Source of the DNA: Candidatus Bathyarchaeota archaeon
Lineage (GTDB): Archaea > Thermoproteota > Bathyarchaeia > RBG-16-48-13 > GCA-020345945
Length of the DNA stretch: 5,125 bases
NCBI GenBank assembly: GCA_020345945.1
Contig: CP070773.1
Span: 731,796-736,920 of the forward strand
Direction: 5' to 3'
A program made the position numbers and the translations under genes. The notes beneath the pieces are model-generated. The model saw only the letters and a list, made by a program, of their open reading frames with translations. It had not been told where the DNA came from and did not search any database. Below, in pieces: positions 1 to 5,125 of this stretch. Position 1 is the first letter of the stretch. Each line of letters starts with the position of its first letter.

Positions 1-664
1 AATTATGCTCTCGAATGAGATATGCTGAGAATGCTCCGACGTTTTTCGCCCCTTGCACATCACAGTCCAGACTGTCACCTACAAAGAGAGTTCGTTCTGG
101 TTCAACATCGAGTTTCTGGGACATATGGGAGAATATATCAGGATCGGGTTTGAACGATTCAAGTGTCCACGTAGAGCTGATATCATCAAAAAATTCTCGA
201 AGCTCAAATCTCTCTATTGCCGCCTCGCAAATAAAAGAGGGAGTGTTCGATAGAAGACCTAAACGAAAGTCGTCTGACTGAAGAGCAGAGAGACAGGGTA
301 TAACATCAGGATACAGGGTGACTCTACTTAGATAAGTGTCGAGAAGAGTCTGACGAAAAGCATCTCCATATTTCTTGACATCAGCTCCTAGATCTGAAGA
401 CTCAAGATAACTCAAGGTCTCCAGGAACTCGGTATTCCCTCTCTGCACCAATCTCAGTACTCCCATATCTTTCAAGTCTTTCAGTTTTGATCGGACCCGC
501 CAGTATGTCATAACGCCTCCTTTCCCTATTCGATCTTTAAGTAGAATGGTCAGTTCTTGAATACGACGACGTTCATCAATACCAAAGGGACCGATGGGAT
601 ATGATATCAGAGTTCCATCAAGATCAAAGACAATAGCCTCCACGTCCTTGATTCTTCGAGACAT
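1..664 (-). CDS. HAD-superfamily (class IA) hydrolase, probable small-molecule phosphatase; C-terminus cut by window edge
   Basis: Reading the minus strand from the ATG at 664-662 gives 221 uninterrupted residues to the left edge with no stop, so the gene is 3'-partial. All four HAD motifs are visible: motif I FDLDGT (nucleophile D14, acid/base D16), motif II LLSNT (S139), motif III around K172 in FKPDPDIF, and motif IV VGDSLDCD (D197, D202) followed by QGAKNVGA. The roughly 90 residues between motif I and the core form a charged helical C1 cap, as in phosphoglycolate phosphatase, haloacid dehalogenase and related class IA enzymes. Members are usually 220-240 residues, so only about 10-25 are missing. 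The family performs Mg-dependent phosphoryl transfer through an aspartyl intermediate in the cytoplasm. The substrate cannot be read from sequence. A stop codon (TAG) lies in frame just upstream and ATG is the first strong start; a TTG four codons earlier is possible. Shine-Dalgarno pairing is weak. The gene is divergent from the small membrane-protein pair. Confidence 0.93.
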   Translation of the reverse strand, partial: MSRRIKDVEAIVFDLDGTLISYPIGPFGIDERRRIQELTILLKDRIGKGGVMTYWRVRSKLKDLKDMGVLRLVQRGNTEFLETLSYLESSDLGADVKKYGDAFRQTLLDTYLSRVTLYPDVIPCLSALQSDDFRLGLLSNTPSFICEAAIERFELREFFDDISSTWTLESFKPDPDIFSHMSQKLDVEPERTLFVGDSLDCDVQGAKNVGAFSAYLIREHN

Positions 665-766
665 CTCAACTCTCAACTACATTACAAGCAGCAAACTAAA
701 ACTCTCAAAGCAGTAGATAATTCTTCTTAAGAGACAAACAGCAATACCATTGTCTTCTATTTAATA

Positions 767-773
767 TTATATA
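767..773 (-). promoter_or_regulatory. Candidate archaeal TATA box for the HAD gene
   Basis: On the minus strand this reads TATATAA inside a longer AT-only run. If an archaeal TBP bound here, transcription would start about 25 bases downstream, near 745, leaving a leader of about 80 bases before the ATG at 664. The call rests on the motif and its position only. A transcription start map would decide between this box and the nearby AT-rich run at 784-794. Confidence 0.4.
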
Positions 774-783
774 GCGATAGAGA

Positions 784-791
784 TTATAAAA
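784..791 (+). promoter_or_regulatory. Candidate archaeal TATA box for the small membrane-protein pair
   Basis: TTATAAAA followed by more A residues is close to the archaeal TATA consensus and is preceded by a purine-rich stretch that could serve as a TFB recognition element. The expected start would be near 810, giving a leader of about 57 bases to the ATG at 869, consistent with a Shine-Dalgarno-led gene. The ATTATATA run at 766-773 is an alternative on the same strand. Confidence 0.45.
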
Positions 792-859
792 AAATCAGTC
801 CAAGAAGATGAATTAAAATTCGAAAGACTTAATGAGCCAACGTATTCAATTTGGCTTCA

Positions 860-864
860 GGGAG
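860..864 (+). promoter_or_regulatory. Ribosome binding site favouring the ATG at 869
   Basis: GGGAG sits four bases before the ATG at 869-871. An in-frame TTG at 851 would add six residues, but this purine motif would then lie inside the coding region. The motif therefore favours ATG 869 as the start of the charged membrane-anchored protein. The spacing is a little short, so the site is reasonable rather than strong. Confidence 0.55.
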
Positions 865-868
865 AACT

Positions 869-1225
869 ATGGCCAAAAAAAAGGAAAAGGCTGAAACAGT
901 AACAGAGAAAGAAGACACAAAGGATGAAGGCACAGAGAAAATAGAAGTGAAGATAGAAGACACACGAGAGGCACGTCGAAGGAGAGTACGTAGAAAAATC
1001 AAGGATTCCGTTGAGAGAATTAGGGAAGAACTCAAGACTCTTTCGAAGGACGCTGAAGTTGAGGAGAAGCTTGAAGAAGTCAAGGAGGAACTCAAGTCTC
1101 GTGCTAAAGATGTCGAAAGCTCTACACGAGAACACCCCATGGAAGCAGCCGGGACATTTCTACTCACCGGCATAGTCATAGGACTAATTATCGGAATCAT
1201 GGCAGGCAAGAAGAATGACAGATAA
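869..1225 (+). CDS. Small charged helical protein with C-terminal membrane anchor, YqjD/ElaB (DUF883)-like layout
   Basis: The predicted protein has 118 residues. Residues 1-35 are a lysine- and glutamate-rich, probably disordered tail. Residues 36-88 are a strongly charged amphipathic helix or coiled coil opening with a basic patch (RRRRVRRK, 37-44). Residues 94-112 form one glycine- and isoleucine-rich transmembrane segment ending in a short basic tail (GKKNDR). Within the helix a pattern recurs after 20 residues: REELK at 52 and KEELK at 72, each followed by a similar S/A-K-D segment. A charged helical body, then a His-Pro turn and a glycine-rich anchor at the very C-terminus, matches the DUF883 proteins YqjD/ElaB, which attach to the inner membrane and in E. 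coli bind ribosomes. Here the resemblance is architectural, and homology is inferred from it. A function is not shown. The stop overlaps the next gene by 11 bases, implying a two-gene operon with coupled translation. Confidence 0.82.
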   Translation: MAKKKEKAETVTEKEDTKDEGTEKIEVKIEDTREARRRRVRRKIKDSVERIREELKTLSKDAEVEEKLEEVKEELKSRAKDVESSTREHPMEAAGTFLLTGIVIGLIIGIMAGKKNDR

Positions 1226-1526
1226 AGAACAAGATCCAGGGCTCTATGAGACAATTAAGGGAATAATCAACCAACTCTCTGTCATGAAAGTCCTGGATGA
1301 AGTGGAGAAGAGGCTGCGATCGAAAGCCAGGAAAGCTGCGGGAAAAGTTGCTCTCGCTTTGGTTGGATTATCCTTCGTTATTATCTCAGTTGTATTCGTA
1401 TCCATATCACTCGTTCGAGCATTCTCGATGGTACTGCATCCAGCAGTCTCATGGGCCTTGGTAGGATTGGTCCTAGCATTGATAGGAATAATCCTCTTGC
1501 TTTGGGCTCGTCTAGTCACAGAATAA
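1215..1526 (+). CDS. Two-helix membrane protein, YqjE / Phage_holin_3_6-like layout
   Basis: The 103-residue product has an N-terminal cytosolic-looking amphipathic segment (about 8-42, ending in a basic stretch with KRLRSKARKAAGK). Two hydrophobic segments follow, at about 45-67 and 77-97, joined by a short loop containing HPAVSW. There is no signal-peptide cleavage pattern. Size, the basic helix before the first membrane segment, and the paired hydrophobic helices resemble YqjE-type proteins of the Phage_holin_3_6 group. In enterobacteria that gene directly follows the DUF883 gene yqjD, as this one follows a DUF883-like gene here. The family name does not imply lysis: there is no endolysin or phage gene nearby. 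The ATG lies inside the end of the upstream gene in another frame, with only a weak GCAGG motif 8 bases before it, so translational coupling is likely. The function is unknown. A role in membrane organisation or stress is a guess from the family. Confidence 0.82.
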   Translation: MTDKEQDPGLYETIKGIINQLSVMKVLDEVEKRLRSKARKAAGKVALALVGLSFVIISVVFVSISLVRAFSMVLHPAVSWALVGLVLALIGIILLLWARLVTE

Positions 1527-1548
1527 GCCTTACGGGAATAATCACAGA
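1527..1548. other. Convergent intergenic gap without visible terminator
   Basis: Only 22 bases separate the stop of the plus-strand YqjE-like gene (TAA, 1524-1526) from the stop of hypF (TGA, 1551-1549). I see no hairpin and no run of T on either strand inside the gap. A short pyrimidine run (TTCTCCTTT, 1552-1560) inside the 3' end of hypF could terminate the plus-strand transcript weakly. Transcripts from the two sides probably overlap. Confidence 0.6.
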
Positions 1549-3873
1549 TCATTCTCCTTTAGCCCAGGCTACCAACGCTTGTCCAGGCGAAACTCCTGCA
1601 TCACCAGGTGGAAATACTCGGTGTTTCAGGAATCTAAGACCCGAATCGCTCACTGTCTTCTCGATTGTTCGGACAACATGGTCGTTATATGCGACTCCGC
1701 CAGAAAGCCCCACAATCCGAAGGTTCTCCCTTTCAGCCAGGTCCACCGCCATTTCGCCGATGCCTTTGGCCAGTGTGAACTGTACCCCAAAAGCGAGGTC
1801 ACCAATCTCTTCAAGCCGTTTCTTTCCCTCAAGAAGACCTGCGATGACCTGAGAAGTATTTAAAGTGAGAACCCTTCTTTCATCAGATATACAGGTGGAC
1901 AGTTGATGAGAAGAACTTGACACTGCTGCTGCGGATTCAAGCTTTATCGCTGGTTCGCCATTATAGGTCCTCTCGTAGCATATCCCTAATAATGCAGCTG
2001 CCGCATCTAAGACTCTGCCAGCACTAGATGTTGTTGGAAGATGGTCGTAGGACGCTAACTGTTTGATGACGACATCCACCTCTTTTAAGCCATGTCGGAA
2101 GGCTAGAGGATACTCAATGCGTAGAAGTTCAGAGATCTCCTCAAGCGAGAACGTCTTACTGAGAATAGAGGCAGCCATCCGTATAGGGTATCTCACGCAG
2201 AGATCTCCCCCAGGCATTCCATGTGTCTCGAGATGTCCAATTCGCTCACAGCTTTCATAGCTTGAGAGCAATAATTCTCCTCCCCAAGCGGTGGAGTCAT
2301 AGCCGTATCCCACCCCATCCAAAGCGATCCCCAATATCTGTTCATCGACACCAATACCGTACTCAGCCATCAGAGACACAATGTGAGCGTGATGGTGTTG
2401 GACGGATTGAAGCGGAATCCTGTATTCTTCAGAGAGTTCACGTGCCCATCTAGTAGAGAGAAAGAGCGGGTGGAGATCGCAGGCAACTTTGTCGATCTCC
2501 GTGACACTACAAAGTTGCCATAACTTCTTCGAGGCATCTTTCAGGAAACTCAGCGTTTCAAGATTATCGACGTCTCCTATATGCTGGGACATGAAGCAGT
2601 GATCATTCTTGAGAACACATGAAGTCGATCTCTCCTCGACACCACATGCAAACACAACCTCGTCTCCCATCTCAATTGGAAGTTTCACTGGTTCGGGCAC
2701 ATATCCTCTTGATCTACGGATAGGGATCATAGCTCCAGCGACATCACGTACAACCGAGTCATCGCAACGATTCACAATTCTCCGATTATGGAGGAGAAAA
2801 AAGTCAGCTACTTCAGCGAGTTCTTCCTTGATCTCATTATTTGTTATCGCCATCGGAAGACCTGGATAGTTACCGCTTGTCAGGACTATCGCAGGCTCCA
2901 TAGACTCTTGAAGAAGGAGATGGTGTATCCCACTATACGGAAGCATCACACCGATTGTGTGGAGTCCTGGGCTTACCCACTCACTTAAGAAGTATCCACT
3001 AGACTTCTCCAGAACAACGATGGGTCTTCTATATGAGATAAGAAGACTCCGCTCTTCCTCATCGATCTTGGCAAATGTCTTGACAGTCTCTATATCTAGA
3101 GACATCACAGCCAGAGGCTGAAAAGGACGTTTTCTCCGCTCTCTAAGTCTGAGAACTACAGCGTCGGAGGTTGTCTGGGAAGCGAGATGGACTCCCCCAA
3201 TACCTTTCACTGCAACAATCTTACCTGACCTGATTGCTTCGGCAGCATCTCTAACAGCCTCATCTCCACTTGAGATGCTCTTTTTCAAGTCCGAGAACGA
3301 TAGAACTGGTCCACAGACATCGCAGCAGACCGGTTCTGCATGAAACCGGCGATCAAGAGGGTTGCCATACTCTACACGACAAGACTTACACATGGGAAAG
3401 TCGGTCATGGTGGTATGCTTGCGGTCGTAGGGAAGTTCCTCGATCACTGTGAACCTGGGTCCGCATGAACTACAGACCACAAAAGGGTACCTGTATCTCT
3501 CATTACGTGGGTTACGCAGGTCTCGAATACAGTCACTACACGTGGCAATATCTGGAGTGATATTGGAAACCCCTTTAGAGATCAGAGTACTATCACTCTC
3601 TAGAATTCTAAAAGAAGAGAAGTCTTCTTGGGCAGGACTGGGGGTAACCGAGAGATCTCTATAGAAGGCAAGGGAAGGTTTATCTCTTTTCAAACTGTTA
3701 ATAAAGGACTCTATCTGCGTCTCCTCTCCCTCGACAACGATATTGACTCCTGCGTCGCCTAGATTCTGAATGAATCCTACTAATCCGTTCTCGACAGCGA
3801 TTCGATAAACGAAGGGTCTGAATCCTATTCCTTGGACGACTCCGCTGCAACTAATTCCAACTCTCTTCTTCAA
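1549..3873 (-). CDS. hypF: Carbamoyltransferase HypF, [NiFe]-hydrogenase maturation
   Basis: HypF converts carbamoyl phosphate and ATP to carbamoyl adenylate and transfers the carbamoyl group to the C-terminal cysteine of HypE, which dehydrates it to the thiocyanate that supplies the CN ligands of the NiFe site. The 774-residue product is full length (family about 750-780). Domains in order: acylphosphatase (about 1-92) with GVVQGIGFRPFV (R19) and FIQNLGDAG (N37); two zinc fingers with CxxC pairs at 112/115, 134/137, 162/165 and 184/187; a YrdC-like domain (about 200-390) with AVKGIGG, RKRPFQPLAVM, LTSGN, RCDDSVVRD and RRSRGYVPEP; and a Kae1-like domain (about 400-774) with VQHHHAH (493-497), ALDG (D519), WGGE, TSSAGRVLDAAAALLG, LSGGVAYN and PPGDAGVSPGQA. 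The likely metal ligands H493, H497, D519 and D758 are kept. Oddities are an extra cysteine (C183) and GYGYDSTAW where most members have GYGxDGxxW. The TTG start directly follows an in-frame TGA and has a strong Shine-Dalgarno. It lies 68 bases downstream of the TldE-type gene, probably in one transcript. Confidence 0.97.
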   Translation of the reverse strand: MKKRVGISCSGVVQGIGFRPFVYRIAVENGLVGFIQNLGDAGVNIVVEGEETQIESFINSLKRDKPSLAFYRDLSVTPSPAQEDFSSFRILESDSTLISKGVSNITPDIATCSDCIRDLRNPRNERYRYPFVVCSSCGPRFTVIEELPYDRKHTTMTDFPMCKSCRVEYGNPLDRRFHAEPVCCDVCGPVLSFSDLKKSISSGDEAVRDAAEAIRSGKIVAVKGIGGVHLASQTTSDAVVLRLRERRKRPFQPLAVMSLDIETVKTFAKIDEEERSLLISYRRPIVVLEKSSGYFLSEWVSPGLHTIGVMLPYSGIHHLLLQESMEPAIVLTSGNYPGLPMAITNNEIKEELAEVADFFLLHNRRIVNRCDDSVVRDVAGAMIPIRRSRGYVPEPVKLPIEMGDEVVFACGVEERSTSCVLKNDHCFMSQHIGDVDNLETLSFLKDASKKLWQLCSVTEIDKVACDLHPLFLSTRWARELSEEYRIPLQSVQHHHAHIVSLMAEYGIGVDEQILGIALDGVGYGYDSTAWGGELLLSSYESCERIGHLETHGMPGGDLCVRYPIRMAASILSKTFSLEEISELLRIEYPLAFRHGLKEVDVVIKQLASYDHLPTTSSAGRVLDAAAALLGICYERTYNGEPAIKLESAAAVSSSSHQLSTCISDERRVLTLNTSQVIAGLLEGKKRLEEIGDLAFGVQFTLAKGIGEMAVDLAERENLRIVGLSGGVAYNDHVVRTIEKTVSDSGLRFLKHRVFPPGDAGVSPGQALVAWAKGE

Positions 3874-3941
3874 TCAGATTCCTCCGATGTTATTCGCTGT
3901 CAAGGAATTTGTCGTCCCAAATCTCGGCTAGAATCTTTGTC
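3874..3941 (-). other. Spacer between the TldE-type gene and hypF
   Basis: This 68-base spacer carries the hypF ribosome binding site at its downstream end. I see no TATA-like element, hairpin or T-run. That fits read-through from the TldE-type gene into hypF rather than a separate hypF promoter, though a weak promoter inside the upstream coding region cannot be excluded. Confidence 0.5.
3881..3885 (-). promoter_or_regulatory. Strong ribosome binding site fixing the TTG start of hypF
   Basis: On the minus strand GGAGG (within CGGAGGAA) lies seven bases before TTG at 3873-3871. The codon right before that TTG is TGA in the same frame, so no start further upstream is possible. The acylphosphatase domain begins within a few residues of this TTG, so it must be at or very near the true start. 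Confidence 0.88.
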
Positions 3942-5125
3942 TTACCCCGCAACTATAAGGTCTTCAACGATCAACGATGGAGATATTATCCCTACTCGAG
4001 AACTTGAAGAGAGTTGTTTTGAGTCAATACCAACTTCACTTGTATTGGATAGAATATCAAGAATACTTCCTCCAACGAGAGCTTCGCGGATTGGGTAGAC
4101 AAACTCGCCTTTCTCGATCTTGAAAGCGCAATATAGGACAAGTGAGAACTCACCTGTTCTTGAGTTTGCAGTATGAGCACCAATGAACCCTTTCACAGCG
4201 ATACCATCATCTATCTGAAGAATCAGTTCGTCTTGACTTAGTTTGCCCGGGTGCACCACAAGGTTTGTTGGGGCTATCGATGGTTCTGAAGCGTATCTTG
4301 CAGCACCTTGACGTCCTCCAGATCGGTAGGAGTTCCCAGTATTATTGACCTTTATTCGGTTTGAGGTGTAACTATTATGTAGAAAATTCTTGAGAACCCC
4401 TTTGCTGATTAGTTCGGTTCTTTGAGTTGGATAACCTTCATCATCAAAAGGTTTAGAGCCAACTCCATCTTGGAGTATACCATGGTCATAAATCGAGAGA
4501 ACCGGCGAACCGACTGTCTCTCCTATCCTACCACGGAACGGAGAATCTCCGTTGTAGACGTTCTCTGCGTTCACCTCTGGGACTAGAGTGTTAGAGAGGA
4601 GTTGAGCAAAACCCTCAGGGAAAATTAGCAAGGGGAATTTTCCTTGGGAAATCTTCTTAGGATGTAGCTGAAGGATCGAAAGTCTACTGGCTTCTCGGGC
4701 ACATCCGAGTATGGCGGTCTCGTCGATTGTGTAGCCCGAAAATCGGTCCCATCCAACTCCCACAGATTCATTCTCCTGAGAAGTCGCGGAGACTCCAACA
4801 ATTGCATTTGAAGACTGGTAATCTCCCGACACCCCATGAGAATTGGAGACAGATGTCTCACTTTTCGAGAGGGAAAGAGAACCGCTGACTGTCTTGATCT
4901 TCTTCGAAGTGTCTGCGGTATCTATCATGCATTGCACGAGTTCAAGCAGGTCCAGAGGATCTTTCTCCACTATCAAAGAATCTATCAGTATCTTCCTCGA
5001 TCTGATAGGACTAGATTCTTGAAGTCGGTGAAAATCAGGGTCTGGTGGTTTCACTTTTGCGACTCGCAAAGCTCTATCTATCGTTGATTTGAGAGTATCA
5101 GCCAAAGGCTCATTGGAGTAAGCGA
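3942..5125 (-). CDS. TldE/PmbA-type protein, TldD partner lacking the protease motif; N-terminus cut by window edge
   Basis: The frame is open to the right edge, giving 394 in-window residues; numbers below count from the codon at 5123-5121. A TTG at 5105-5103 is in frame but is unlikely to be the start. The frame continues upstream as AYSNEP, matching the conserved 'GFAYSN' strand that follows the first 40-60 residues of TldD/TldE proteins, which usually total about 440-480. Other family marks are SNSHGVSG (94-101), the segment FPEGFAQLL (169-177) in the place where TldD has its HExxxH zinc motif, KPFDDEGYPTQRTELISKGV (225-244), NTGNSY (262-267), and a C-terminal GAHTANSRTGEFSL followed by YPIREALVGG and LIVEDLIVAG. 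The missing HExxxH places it with TldE/PmbA, the non-catalytic partner of TldD. In E. coli TldD/TldE form a heterodimeric metalloprotease that matures microcin B17 and degrades CcdA. Archaeal substrates are unclear. A tldD gene may lie just beyond 5125. Confidence 0.9.
   Translation of the reverse strand, partial: AYSNEPLADTLKSTIDRALRVAKVKPPDPDFHRLQESSPIRSRKILIDSLIVEKDPLDLLELVQCMIDTADTSKKIKTVSGSLSLSKSETSVSNSHGVSGDYQSSNAIVGVSATSQENESVGVGWDRFSGYTIDETAILGCAREASRLSILQLHPKKISQGKFPLLIFPEGFAQLLSNTLVPEVNAENVYNGDSPFRGRIGETVGSPVLSIYDHGILQDGVGSKPFDDEGYPTQRTELISKGVLKNFLHNSYTSNRIKVNNTGNSYRSGGRQGAARYASEPSIAPTNLVVHPGKLSQDELILQIDDGIAVKGFIGAHTANSRTGEFSLVLYCAFKIEKGEFVYPIREALVGGSILDILSNTSEVGIDSKQLSSSSRVGIISPSLIVEDLIVAG

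Larger units (their letters stand above)
665..868. promoter_or_regulatory. Divergent intergenic region
   Basis: These 204 bases separate the minus-strand HAD gene from the plus-strand membrane-protein pair. The region is markedly richer in A and T than the genes beside it, above all from about 755 to 800. No open frame of convincing length and no structured RNA is apparent. It should hold the promoters for both directions; candidate TATA-like elements are listed separately. A heptamer, TCTCAAC, is repeated in tandem at 664-677, overlapping the HAD start codon. A short 8-base palindrome, TCTTAAGA, lies at 725-732. Neither is long enough to call an operator. Confidence 0.7.

Noticed and set aside
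15..281. Plus-strand open frame opposite the HAD gene
   Set aside because: It is antisense to conserved HAD motifs III and IV and shows no recognisable domain.
664..677. Tandem heptamer TCTCAAC as a repeat or operator
   Set aside because: Two copies of seven bases next to a start codon can arise by chance, and no further spaced copies or symmetry support a binding site.
725..732. Palindrome TCTTAAGA as an operator
   Set aside because: An 8-base palindrome is expected by chance in a region this size, and it has no partner site.
832..894. Short plus-strand open frame of 20 codons overlapping the start of the charged membrane-anchored protein
   Set aside because: It has no ribosome binding site and no recognisable sequence, and it runs out of frame into the real gene. 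An upstream regulatory peptide is possible but unsupported.
829..1254. Minus-strand open frame of 141 codons opposite the small membrane-protein genes
   Set aside because: The translation is a serine- and leucine-rich mirror of the Lys/Glu-rich plus-strand gene, has no family features, and lies antisense to a better candidate.
1215..1526. Phage holin or lysis module
   Set aside because: The two-helix layout resembles Phage_holin_3_6 only in family name. No endolysin, structural or integrase gene is present, and the genes around it are chromosomal housekeeping types.
1451..1852. Plus-strand open frame of 133 codons spanning the convergent gap
   Set aside because: It overlaps both the YqjE-like gene and the conserved C-terminus of HypF in antisense, and its composition is not protein-like.
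3942..5125. Annotation as TldD, the active metalloprotease
   Set aside because: No HExxxH motif is present where TldD carries it (in-window residues about 169-185), and the surrounding motifs follow the TldE/PmbA pattern.

Overview
The window looks archaeal, with moderate confidence and no firm phylum. The grounds are AT-rich TATA-like boxes in the one real intergenic region, frequent AGA/AGG arginine codons, a TTG start behind a strong Shine-Dalgarno, and archaeal-looking HypF and TldE-type proteins. An uncultured lineage such as an Asgard/Thorarchaeota or Bathyarchaeia-like group would fit, but that is inference. Gene density is high, and there is no rRNA, tRNA, CRISPR array, insertion sequence or phage module.

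Layout, left to right: (1) A minus-strand HAD-superfamily phosphatase whose C-terminus is cut by the left edge (1-664). (2) A 204-base divergent promoter region (665-868) with TATA-like elements facing both ways. (3) Two small overlapping plus-strand genes (869-1225 and 1215-1526). The first encodes a highly charged helical protein with one C-terminal membrane anchor, the second a two-helix membrane protein. Together they resemble the enterobacterial YqjD (DUF883) / YqjE (Phage_holin_3_6) pair. (4) A 22-base convergent gap. (5) A complete minus-strand hypF (1549-3873), the carbamoyltransferase of [NiFe]-hydrogenase maturation, starting at TTG. (6) A 68-base spacer. (7) A minus-strand TldE/PmbA-type gene running off the right edge (3942-5125), lacking its N-terminus.

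The minus-strand pair tldE-type then hypF is probably one transcription unit. HypF makes the carbamoyl adenylate that becomes the cyanide ligands of the NiFe site, so the organism very likely has a [NiFe] hydrogenase encoded elsewhere. The TldE-type protein lacks the TldD zinc-protease motif and should need a TldD partner, possibly encoded just beyond the right edge. The small membrane pair and the HAD enzyme have no evident link to hydrogenase maturation.

I do not see a clearly new biological system. The best leads are the YqjD/YqjE-like two-gene cassette in an apparently archaeal genome and the tldE-hypF adjacency.
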